Of a DNA stretch of 64,000 nucleotides, positions 53,655 to 60,985 are shown in pieces; positions within the stretch are counted from its first letter, which is position 1; each line of letters starts with the position of its first letter. The DNA lies in the NCBI RefSeq assembly GCF_018399035.1, contig NZ_CP073760.1, positions 1,426,001-1,490,000 of the forward strand. Reading direction: 5' to 3'. The translations under genes and the position numbers were made by a program. The notes below the pieces were generated by a model. The model searched no databases. It was not told the origin of the DNA and saw nothing but the letters and a program-made list of their open reading frames with translations. The DNA is from Thiocapsa sp. GTDB taxonomy: Bacteria > Pseudomonadota > Gammaproteobacteria > Chromatiales > Chromatiaceae.

Positions 53655-54086
53655 AGTGTAGGGGCGACTTCAGTCGCCCATAAGCCTCGGCGCGGGCATG
53701 TCGGGGCGACTAAAGTCGCCGCTACCCCGCTTCGACCACGGCGCGGGTGTCTCGGGAGTGTGTAGCGGCGACTTCAGTCGCCCGTAAGCCTCGGCGCGGG
53801 CATGTCGGGAGTGTGTAGGGCGACTTCAGTCGCCCGTAAATCTCGGTACGGACGTCTCGGGGCGACTGAAGTCGCCCCTACCCTTCTTCAATCTCGGCGC
53901 GGGCGTCTCGGGGCGACTGAAGTCGCCCCTACCCTTCTTCAATCTCGGCGCGGGCGTCTCGGGGCGACTGAAGTCGCCCCTACCCTTCTTCAATCTCGGC
54001 GCGGGCGTCTCGGGGCGACTGAAGTCGCCCCTACCCTTCTTCAATCTCGGCGCGGGCGTCTCGGGGCGACTGAAGTCGCCCCTACC
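53655..54086. repeat. 51-bp tandem array 2
   Basis: Five nearly perfect units of 51 bp (53,857-54,080: GGGGCGACTGAAGTCGCCCC + TACCCTTCTTCAATCTCGGC + GCGGGCGTCTC), preceded by four degenerate inverted-type units (GGCGACTTCAGTCGCC). Same unit design as array 1 but with its own fixed variants, i.e. homogenised separately. Confidence 0.85.
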
Positions 54087-54090
54087 CTCT

Positions 54091-54160
54091 CTGCTTTGCG
54101 TGGCTGCTCTGGGAAAGCAGAGCTTCCGAGACCGGGTTCCCAAGCAGAGCTTGGGAACCA
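54091..54160. repeat. RAYT-associated hairpin element, right half
   Basis: Starts CTCTGCTTTGCGTGGCTG exactly as at 39,150, so the array-plus-half-element junction is the same at both loci. Confidence 0.65.
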
Positions 54161-54182
54161 GTACGCATCAACCAGTTCCGCG

Positions 54183-54272
54183 TAGGTTGGGCCGACGCAG
54201 GAGGCCCAACAATCCGGCGGTTACCTCGACCTCATCGTTGGGCTTCGTTCCTCAGCCCAACCTACGAAGAAT
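54183..54272. repeat. foldback repeat, GTAGGTTGGGC type
   Basis: Arms CGTAGGTTGGGCCGACGC and CAGCCCAACCTACG, inner GGCCCAAC/GTTGGGC. Followed by CCTGCACAGTCTCAGAGCTT, as at 45.7 and 47.7 kb. Same class as the 39,600 foldback. Confidence 0.65.
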
Positions 54273-54342
54273 TCCTGCACAGTCTCAGAGCTTGGGAACC
54301 AGTACGAATCCGTGCGCCGTGCGCGACAGCGCTGGCGGGCTG

Positions 54343-55386
54343 TTAGCCCAGATACTCCCAGGCCATCGCCGTCCCCATCGCCAGATCCCGGTTCACCCGC
54401 CGGCCGAGCAGGGTTTCGTAGTACTTCGGCTCCAGGCCGAAGCCGGGGCGGATGACGCGCAGGTTTTCAGGCGTGAGCGGCTCGCCGGCCTTGATGTCGG
54501 CGGCGATGTAGAGCGAGCGGCGAAAGCGCCGCGAGGGCAGCTCCGCCTCGGTCGGGCCGTATTGGACGGCACCCAGCGCCTGCCAGGCGCGCTCGGTCTC
54601 GGTGACGAGGGCGGCCATCTCGTGGGGTTCCATGGAGAAGGCGCTGTCCACACCGCCCTCGGCACGGCTGAGCGTGAAGTGCTTTTCGATGACCGTCGCG
54701 CCGAAGGCCACGGCGGCGATGCCGACACCGATGCCGTGGGTGTGGTCCGACAGGCCGACCTCGCAGCCGAAGAGCTCGCGCAGGTGGGGGATGGTTCTCA
54801 GGTTGCTGTTCTGCGGGCTGGCCGGGTAGGTGCTGGTGCATTTGAGCAGCACGATGTCGTTGCAGCCGCCGTCGCGCAGGGTCCGCACGGTTTCGTCGAG
54901 CTCGGCGAGGGTGGCCATGCCGGTGGAGACGATGACCGGCTTGCCGGTAGCGGCGACCTTGCGGATCAGGGGGAGATCGGCGTTCTCGAAGGAGGCGATC
55001 TTGTAGCAAGGCGTGTCGAGCGCTTCGAGGAACTCGACTGAGGTGTCGTCGAACGGCGTACTGAACGCGATCAAGCCGAGCTCGCCGGCACGCGCGATGA
55101 TGGGCGCGTGCCATTCCCACGGGGTGTAGGCGATCTGATAGAGATCGTGCAGGCTTTTGCCGTGCCAGAGGCTGCGTTCGTCGTCGATGAAGAACTCACC
55201 GGTCGCGAGCGGCAGGGTCATGGTGTCGGCGGTGTAGGTCTGGAGCTTGATGGCATGGGCGCCGCTGGCTGCGGCGGCCTCGACGATCTCGATGGCGCGT
55301 TCCAGGGATTGGTTGTGGTTGCCGGACATCTCGGCGATGACGAACGGCGGATGGTCGCGGCCGATGGGGCGGTCGGCGATCTTCAT
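54343..55386 (-). CDS. pseI: pseudaminic acid synthase
   Basis: 347 residues, full length. NeuB TIM barrel with PFVIAEMSGNHNQSLERAIE (N-terminal substrate loop), HAIKLQTYTADTMTL, CYKIASFENADLPLI, VLLKCTSTYPASPQ, and VGLSDHTHGIGVGIAAVAFG; SAF domain from about residue 280 (RSLYIAADIKAGEPLTPENL). It condenses the 6-deoxy-AltdiNAc sugar from PseG with PEP. Only intact copy among seven full or partial ones in the window. It overlaps the formyltransferase stop by 4 bp. Confidence 0.92.
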   Translation of the reverse strand: MKIADRPIGRDHPPFVIAEMSGNHNQSLERAIEIVEAAAASGAHAIKLQTYTADTMTLPLATGEFFIDDERSLWHGKSLHDLYQIAYTPWEWHAPIIARAGELGLIAFSTPFDDTSVEFLEALDTPCYKIASFENADLPLIRKVAATGKPVIVSTGMATLAELDETVRTLRDGGCNDIVLLKCTSTYPASPQNSNLRTIPHLRELFGCEVGLSDHTHGIGVGIAAVAFGATVIEKHFTLSRAEGGVDSAFSMEPHEMAALVTETERAWQALGAVQYGPTEAELPSRRFRRSLYIAADIKAGEPLTPENLRVIRPGFGLEPKYYETLLGRRVNRDLAMGTAMAWEYLG

Positions 55387-56072
55387 GGGTCCATGTCTCC
55401 GGGATCTCGAACTGTGATCCGCACGTCCGCCAGCACGGCATCGGTGCGACGCGAGGCGCGCGTAAATGTGAGGCGAAATGGACCCACATCGATGAACGCT
55501 GGCGGGTAACCGTCGGCGTCCAGCATGCGGATTCGATCGAAGACGCGGTCCAGGTCCGGCGCATCCGACCAGTCGCCTTGCTCGGGTCGGCGGCGCTTGA
55601 ATAGCGTCGGTTCGCCGACTTGGGGAGATGCTGTCGGTTGCTCCTCGATGAGGGTCACGATCATCGATTCGACGATGCGGTCGGCACGAAGATAGATCTC
55701 CTCGGCGCCGCCGTTGAGGTTGAGGGGCCTCTTGAGATAGACCGGACCGGCATCGAGTGCCTCGACGCAGCGAAGTGCGCTGATGACCGTGTTCTCGTGC
55801 CCCGACATGATCAGGTTTTGCAATGGCGAACCGCCGCGGCCATACGGCAGGTCAGTCATGTGAAAAATAACGCACTCGAACGGCTCGTAGACCGACGCTG
55901 GGATCTTGTAGGACCAGTGCGGAAAGAAGATGGTCCGGATCGCGTCGGCGCGCAGGGATTCGGGTTCGAGTTGATCGGGGGCATCGATCAGCCGGAAGGC
56001 TTGACCGGTGCGCTCTTCGAGCCGCCTGCACAGGGCGCGGTTTCAGGGGCGATGGGAGGCGAGTGCGTACAT
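55383..56072 (-). pseudogene. formyltransferase with a premature stop at codon 10
   Basis: ATG 56070-56072 gives MYALASHRP, then TGA (56,043-56,045), then NRALCRRLEERTGQAFRLID, RTIFFPHWSYKIPASVYEPF and IFHMTDLPYGRGGSPLQNLI to the stop at 55383. The family normally has Trp before NRxL, so TGG to TGA is the likely change. The formyl-transfer motif HMTDLPYGRGG is intact; a restart at ATG 55859 would lose it partly. It would formylate an amino sugar in the Pse pathway. Confidence 0.75.
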
Positions 56073-56126
56073 TCGGGCGTTTGTATCGTTGGGTGAGTAT
56101 AGGTTGAGGTTCCCTCGTTCCCCTCG

Positions 56127-56262
56127 TTCCCAAGCTCCGCTTGGGAATGCGGCCCGCAAAGCTCTGCTTTGTGAATCCCGGCGTCACATGCGCAGACATC
56201 GCTCAGGTATGAGAAGCAGAGCTTCCGGGGCCGGGTTCCTAAGCTGAGCTTGGGAACCAGTT
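56127..56262. repeat. RAYT-associated hairpin element between duplicated 5' ends
   Basis: Complete copy. A 50-bp stretch containing the formyltransferase start region (TTCAGGGGCGATGGGAGGCG) is present on both sides (56,042-56,095 and 56,263-56,312), as a direct duplication around the element. Confidence 0.75.
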
Positions 56263-56338
56263 CAGGGGCGATGGGAGGCGAGTGCGTACATTCGGGCGTT
56301 TTGTGTCGTTGGTTGAGTCAGGTTGTCCGATGCACGGA

Positions 56339-56806
56339 CTAGCGGCGATTCTTCAGCAGTACCAGTGCCGCAAAGGCCGTACGGTCCCGTACCGATGTAC
56401 CCTTCAACGCCGAGATTGCCTGTTCGACCTCCGTAATCATGATCAACACGTCGGCCCGGATGTATCTGGCTTCCGGGTCATAGTCGGCCTGATGGCGCTG
56501 ATCCTGTAAGCGCGCGAAGGTGTCGGCGAAGTGGACGACCCCGGGCGGGAAACCCAGGTTAGTTACCTGACCACATGCATTCTTCGCAAATCCATGCTCC
56601 AACGCCCGATAGACCTGCCGCCAGGCTGCGCCGCGTTGCGGAGGACCACTTCCGATCAGCCGATCGGCACACTCCTTGGCCAGCGTGTGAAATAACGCAT
56701 AGTAAGCGGAACTGATTGCTCGCTTGAGGTCGGCCTGGCGTGGTCGCCGTACATTCACATTGGCGAGTCGGCGCGCGGTCGGGATCAGCTCATGACTCAT
56801 CGCCAA
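56339..56806 (-). CDS. HEPN-like protein
   Basis: 155 residues, all alpha. LKRAISSAYYALFHTLAKEC is the first HEPN helix pair and LQDQRHQADYDPEARYIRAD carries the RHxADY motif of HEPN-fold proteins in place of Rx4H. Partner gene upstream overlaps by 10 bp. Toxin or RNase role is possible but not shown by the residues. Confidence 0.65.
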   Translation of the reverse strand: MAMSHELIPTARRLANVNVRRPRQADLKRAISSAYYALFHTLAKECADRLIGSGPPQRGAAWRQVYRALEHGFAKNACGQVTNLGFPPGVVHFADTFARLQDQRHQADYDPEARYIRADVLIMITEVEQAISALKGTSVRDRTAFAALVLLKNRR

Positions 56807-57114
56807 CCCGCGACCTTCTGATTTTCGTGGAAATGGTATCGCAGGTGCGGGAAACGCGATTCGCCGAGGGGCTCGATGGCTTCGCGCAACACCGTGGTCA
56901 GGAAATGGAACCGGGCTGGATCCAGGGGCGGTTCGGTGAGATCGAAAAAGGCGTCGACATACAGGACGTCGTCGCCCTCGAAATCGACCCCGGGCGTGAC
57001 ATCGACATGGCGGAGACCAACCGTAGCGAGCCGCTCAGCCAAAAGGGTCTTGATCCGCTGTTGAAGCTGTTCGGAGATTGTTGACTTTATCGCTTCCGTC
57101 ATTGTTCTTGGCAT
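56797..57114 (-). CDS. hypothetical protein, partner of the HEPN-like gene
   Basis: 105 residues: an N-terminal helix MTEAIKSTISEQLQQRIKTL then VGLRHVDVTPGVDFEGDDVL with strand-like pattern, and FHFLTTVLREAIEPLGESRF. No recognised family. Overlap with the HEPN-like gene indicates a two-gene unit, antitoxin-like partner first. Confidence 0.6.
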   Translation of the reverse strand: MPRTMTEAIKSTISEQLQQRIKTLLAERLATVGLRHVDVTPGVDFEGDDVLYVDAFFDLTEPPLDPARFHFLTTVLREAIEPLGESRFPHLRYHFHENQKVAGWR

Positions 57115-57149
57115 CTGGTTGATCGGGGTGCTCTTGCCCTGGTATGCCG

Positions 57150-57212
57150 GGACGCTTGGTTATTGGTTGTTGGTTATTGGTTATTGGTTGTTGGTTATTG
57201 GGGCGTGTGCGG
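57150..57212. repeat. TTGGTTATTGGTTG microsatellite-like tract
   Basis: GGTTATTGGTTGTTGGTTAT and further copies. A second tract is at 59,250-59,310 inside the interrupted formyltransferase. Translated on the minus strand it gives NNQQPITNNQQPIT. Confidence 0.7.
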
Positions 57213-57367
57213 CGAGTGCGTCCAACCGGGTGACACGCTTGCGCAGCGCCGCTCAATGCCTCTCGACCCTGATCCGATACCGTCTTCCGTGGTGCTCGAA
57301 GAACGCCGGATAGCGCTCGTTGTCGACCACGCGCAAGAGGTTGAACTGCTCGGCGATGGTCTGTTTC

Positions 57368-58840
57368 GGCTCTCCAGGATCTCATGGGGTTATGATATTT
57401 TATAAATCAACAACCTGAAGCTTGCCTGCGGGCAGAACCCCATTCGGACGCGGCCTATAATGATGTTTGACACCGATACCCTTCAGACCCTGCTGAACCT
57501 GCCTGATCTCGCCATTGATCGCGTTGTGCTCGGCGAGCGCAGAACGCTCCAGATCCATGTCCACAGCACCTTGGAGGGAACGCACTGTCACCGTTGCGGC
57601 AAGCCGATCGACCATGGCTACGGGCTTGGGCAAGAGATCAAGCTGCGGCACTTACCGGTGTTCGACTACCACACCGTCCTTGTTTTGCGACCCAAACGCT
57701 ATCAGTGCCACTCCTGCGAGGGGCGGCCGACGACGAGTCAGATGCTGTCGTGGTATTCGCCACGCGCCTCGGTTACGAAGGCCTTCGAGCAGCAAATGCT
57801 GCTCGAGTTGATCAACAGTACGCTCGAGGATGTGAGTCTCAAGCATGCCGTCGGTGTCGATGCGCTGCAGGGCATTCTGGATCGCCGCATCGAGCCCGAG
57901 GTCGATTGGAACGGGATCGAGACGCTGGAGGTCATCGGCATCGACGAGATTGCGTTGAAGAAGGGCCATCGCGATTTTGTCGTCGTGATCAGTGCCTACG
58001 TGAATGATCGGCTCCGCGTCATCGCCCTGCTCCCGGCACGGACCAAGGCCGTCGTGGAGGCGTTTTTCGAAGCATTCCCAAGCGCTTACGGCGCACGGTC
58101 GAGGTTGTCTGCTCGGACCTTTACCAAGGCTTCATCGGGGCCGCGAAGGCCGTGTTCGGCAAACGCGTCCTCATCTGCGCGGACCGCTTTCATGTCGCTC
58201 GCTTGTATCGCGAGGGACTCGAAACCCTGCGCAAGCGCGAGTTCAAGCGGCTGCGTCGCACGCTCTCCAAAGCGTCCCTTGATGAGCTCAAGAACGCGCA
58301 TTGGGTCCTGCGGCATCGTCGCGCCGACCTGAATGCCGATGAGCGTCGCCTCCTCAATCGCCTCTTCGCCCACTCCCCGAAACTCAAAGAAGCGTACGAA
58401 GCCTGCGAGGCGCTCACCGCCATCTACGACAGTCGCCTGTCGAAAGGTCAAAGCAAACGTAAACTGCGCGGTTGGATGCGCCGCGTCACCAACCGCAAGC
58501 TCACGTGTTTCGATCGTTTCCTCGGCACGCTCGAGACCCGCTTCGAGGAGATCACGAATTATTTCGTCGGCCGCCGGACCAGTGGCTTTGTGGAAGGGCT
58601 CAACAATAAGCTCAAAGTCATCAAGCGCCGCTGCTATGGAATGACGAGCCTCAAACACTTCTACCAGAGGGTGTACCTGGATCTCAATGGATACGCCAAG
58701 TTCGGAACCGTTCGTTGATAAAACAAGCGCTTGCCAGGTCGAGCGCTCAGCCATTTTCGGGGTTTCTCGTGTACGGCGAAATGCGGCATAAGTGCCTGTT
58801 TTAAAATAACTCATGCGTCCCCCTGAAATCCGGGAGAGCC
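57368..58840 (+). mobile_element. ISL3 family insertion sequence
   Basis: 1,473 bp. Ends GGCTCTCCAGGATCTCATGG at 57,368 and, on the other strand, GGCTCTCCCGGATTTCAGGG at 58,840 (about 17 of 20 match). Flanked by the perfect 8-bp duplication TCTGTTTC (57,360-57,367 and 58,841-58,848). ISL3 elements typically start GGCTCTT-like and make 8-bp duplications. Confidence 0.9.
57460..58718 (+). pseudogene. ISL3 transposase, two frames
   Basis: N-terminal zinc ribbon CHRCGKPIDHG with CHSCEG, then the DDE core: GIDEIALKKGHRDFVVVI (first Asp), SDLYQGFIGAAKAVFGKRV (second Asp), YFVGRRTSGFVEGLNNKLKV (Glu), ending FHQRVYLD-like FYQRVYLDLNGYAKFG. The frame shifts near 58,080 (GCATTCCCAAGCGC), so it is not one ORF. 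Either inactive or made by frameshifting. Confidence 0.85.
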
Positions 58841-59412
58841 TCTGTTTCGGATCTAACCGACTGTCTTCCGGGCGACGGCGTGGGTAAAACGTCTGCTCGC
58901 CGGACTGGGGCCGGGCCTGTTCGGCGCTGGACGGATAGTCGTCGACAAACCAGCGGCACAGGTTCAAGGTGGCCTCGGCTTGTGCTGCGCGCAGCTCGTC
59001 GATGAGCTCGTGGCCTTGGAAGTCTAGCCAGCATTGCGCATAAATTGCGCCGCTGTCGACGCGCTCGGCGGCTTCGAACAGGGTCACCGGGATGCGGTGC
59101 TGACCTTCCAGGATCTGCCATGTGAGGGGCGACCAGCCTTTGCCCCGGGGTAGGTCGCTCTCGTGGACGACCAGGGTATGGCGGAAGCGGGCTCGGGTCT
59201 CTGCCGATACGATGCGGCCGTAGCTCAGGCAGAAGCAGAAGTCGGATCTTGGTGATTGGTTCGTTGTTGTTGGGTATTGGTTGTCGGTTATTGGTTGTTG
59301 GGGTGTTGGGTTCTTTGTGTCGGTTGCATCGTGTGCCCAGTGCACTTCATGTCCCTGCGCTTCCCAGTCCTCGACCAAGTCGGTCACGTAGGAATTGATC
59401 CAGCTGTCGGCG

Positions 59413-60000
59413 TCAGACAGGATCAGGATTTTGCGGGTGGGGGGCGCTGCGCTGCGCGGCGAGTGCGTCCAACTGTGCGACACGCTCGCGCAGACGATCG
59501 CGGTGTTGCTCCCACTCGGCGACGAGTAGACCGAGGCGTACGACGTCGATGTATTGGGTGCCGTCGAAGTGCTGGTCGCGAAAGAGACCCTCTTGGGTGA
59601 AGCCGACCTTTTTGTGTAGGTTGACAGATGTGACGTTGGTGGCCAGCACCTCGCCGTTGAGCTTATGCAGGGACAGCTCGCCGAAGGCCAGCATGAGCGC
59701 CTCGTAGAGGATGCGCGTGCCGGTGCCGGGCGGGGCGTCGGGCCGGGCGTAGAAGCCCCAGGAGGCGGTGCCTTGCTCGGGGCTGATCGCGGTGAAGTAG
59801 ACCACGCCTTGCGGGGTGTCGGCGGCGTCGCGGTAGAGATACCAGCGTGCGCCGGGGTCCTGCTGCAGGCGTTGAAACCAAGCCCGGTGCTCGGCGGGCG
59901 CGATCTCGTGGTGGGTGTACATGTTCCGACGCACGGCGGGGGCGTTGCGCCAGGGCAGGATGAGGTCGAGGTCGGTTTCGGTTAGGAGCGCCAGTGTCAT
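59413..60000 (-). CDS. pseH: UDP-4-amino-4,6-dideoxy-N-acetyl-beta-L-altrosamine N-acetyltransferase
   Basis: 195 residues from ATG 60000 (MTLALLTETDLDLILPWRNA). GNAT fold: WFQRLQQDPGARWYLYRD, VVYFTAISPEQGTASWGFYA, then ARPDAPPGTGTRILYEALML with the acetyl-CoA loop, and VGFTQEGLFRDQHFDG. Adds the 4-N-acetyl group before PseG. Length and order next to formyltransferase and pseG are typical of Pse clusters. C-terminal 25 residues (DRLRERVAQLDALAAQ) are an extra helix. Confidence 0.9.
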   Translation of the reverse strand: MTLALLTETDLDLILPWRNAPAVRRNMYTHHEIAPAEHRAWFQRLQQDPGARWYLYRDAADTPQGVVYFTAISPEQGTASWGFYARPDAPPGTGTRILYEALMLAFGELSLHKLNGEVLATNVTSVNLHKKVGFTQEGLFRDQHFDGTQYIDVVRLGLLVAEWEQHRDRLRERVAQLDALAAQRSAPHPQNPDPV

Positions 60001-60008
60001 GTCTGCGC

Positions 60009-60209
60009 TCAGGAATGCTCGAATTGCATCACGGAGAGATCCGCGCTGCTGGCTCGCTCGGAAACCTGTAGAAACTCGACCCCGACGACTTGATCGTTTT
60101 CGTCGAAATCCAGGATCACACCCGGCCGCACTTCTTCGGACTCGATGATGTCGCCGGCTCGGAGGCGGAAGTACAACGCGTCGCCGTCTTTGTCCAGTTT
60201 CACTTTCAT
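60009..60209 (-). CDS. DUF2283 domain protein
   Basis: 66 residues: MKVKLDKDGDALYFRLRAGD then SEEVRPGVILDFDENDQVVG, the complete DUF2283 pattern. The family often pairs with a DUF4258 protein, but only a short upstream scrap reading MTKYRVISQLA (60,244-60,276) is seen here. Function unknown, possibly an antitoxin. Normal length for the family. Confidence 0.85.
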   Translation of the reverse strand: MKVKLDKDGDALYFRLRAGDIIESEEVRPGVILDFDENDQVVGVEFLQVSERASSADLSVMQFEHS

Positions 60210-60344
60210 CGTGTTTTCCTGAGTCGTCGATCAAAGAAAGGCGTCACGCAAGTTGGCTGATCACCCGATACTTGGTCATCGTTTCGTCCATGCCTCTTGG
60301 GTTCCCCAACCGAACGCGAAACTCCGGCCGCACGCCCTGGGTAC

Positions 60345-60446
60345 GCCGACTTCAGTCGGCACCCCGGGGGGGCGGACTTCAGTCCGTCGCGCGGGCGCGC
60401 TCAGGCGACTGAAGTCGCCCGTCCCCGGGAGCCGGATGAATCCGGC
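60345..60446. repeat. four different short hairpins in a row
   Basis: GCCGACTTCAGTCGGC (60,345), CGGACTTCAGTCCG (60,373), GGCGACTGAAGTCGCC (60,404) and GCCGGATGAATCCGGC (60,431). The stems differ but each remains paired. No gene between 60,280 and 60,520. Confidence 0.7.
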
Positions 60447-60520
60447 GTTCCCAAGCGGTCGCGGGCGGCAACCTGGACACTGCCGATGTGGCCGATACGA
60501 TGATCGAGGTCGTGAACGTT

Positions 60521-60985
60521 CTACCCGTCAGACGCAGGCTTCGAGCTCGGAAAATAGTCCGGGTCGAGTACCTGCTCGATGGAATACGGACACACGACAG
60601 GGACTTGAACCTGCTCATCGTAGAGCTCGAATGACTTTTGCGCGGCTCTCCGGGCTTGCTGCCAGGCCTTGGCAAACAGCTCGGGCGCGTGGTGTTTCAG
60701 GCTCGGCGTGGCGTCGATCCGCGTTTGGGCTTGATCGCGAAACTCGATGATTTCCTCGGTCCACTTTGCTCTTGGATCGGAGGCTGGAGAGAGTGCCAAC
60801 TTCAGGAGATGAAGCAGGATCTGCCGAAGCAAGGACTGTAAGGCCAGTTTTTGCTCTCTTCCCATATCTTCGATTTCCTCGGCAATGTGCTCGAGATCCA
60901 ATGCGTCCCAGCGCCGCGCACGCAGGAAGGCGGATTGCTCTTGCGTCCAGCCGAGAAAATCGGTTTCGTAGGTCTGTGCCGTCAT
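60521..60985 (-). CDS. DUF29 domain protein
   Basis: 154 residues. YETDFLGWTQEQSAFLRARR, LDLEHIAEEIEDMGREQKLA and LLLHLLKL-like LHLLKLALSPASDP are hallmarks of DUF29, an all-helical family common in cyanobacteria and purple sulfur bacteria with unknown function. It overlaps pseG by 4 bp, so it is co-translated, but DUF29 genes wander widely and need not be part of Pse synthesis. Confidence 0.85.
   Translation of the reverse strand: MTAQTYETDFLGWTQEQSAFLRARRWDALDLEHIAEEIEDMGREQKLALQSLLRQILLHLLKLALSPASDPRAKWTEEIIEFRDQAQTRIDATPSLKHHAPELFAKAWQQARRAAQKSFELYDEQVQVPVVCPYSIEQVLDPDYFPSSKPASDG

Larger units (their letters stand above)
57253..59483 (-). pseudogene. formyltransferase gene split by an ISL3-family element
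   Basis: The 5' part (GTG 59483 to 58,849) encodes ILILSDADSWINSYVTDLVE, CFCLSYGRIVSAETRARF, VVHESDLPRGKGWSPLTWQI and FYPRRRPEDSRLDP, a sugar-amine formyltransferase. After the IS the 3' part continues in order at 57,359 with QTIAEQFNLLRVVDNERYPA and FFEHHGRRYRIRVERH to the stop at 57253. An 8-bp duplication marks the insertion. A low-complexity insert NPTPQQPITDNQYPTTTNQ also lies within the 5' part. Overlaps pseH by 71 bp. Confidence 0.85.

Noticed and set aside
53857..54080. CRISPR array
   Set aside because: Same reason: the whole 51-bp unit is constant, so it is a plain tandem repeat.
58086..58800. C-terminal extension of the formyltransferase through the IS
   Set aside because: This part of the open frame is antisense to the ISL3 transposase; the true C-terminus lies beyond the element at 57,253-57,359.
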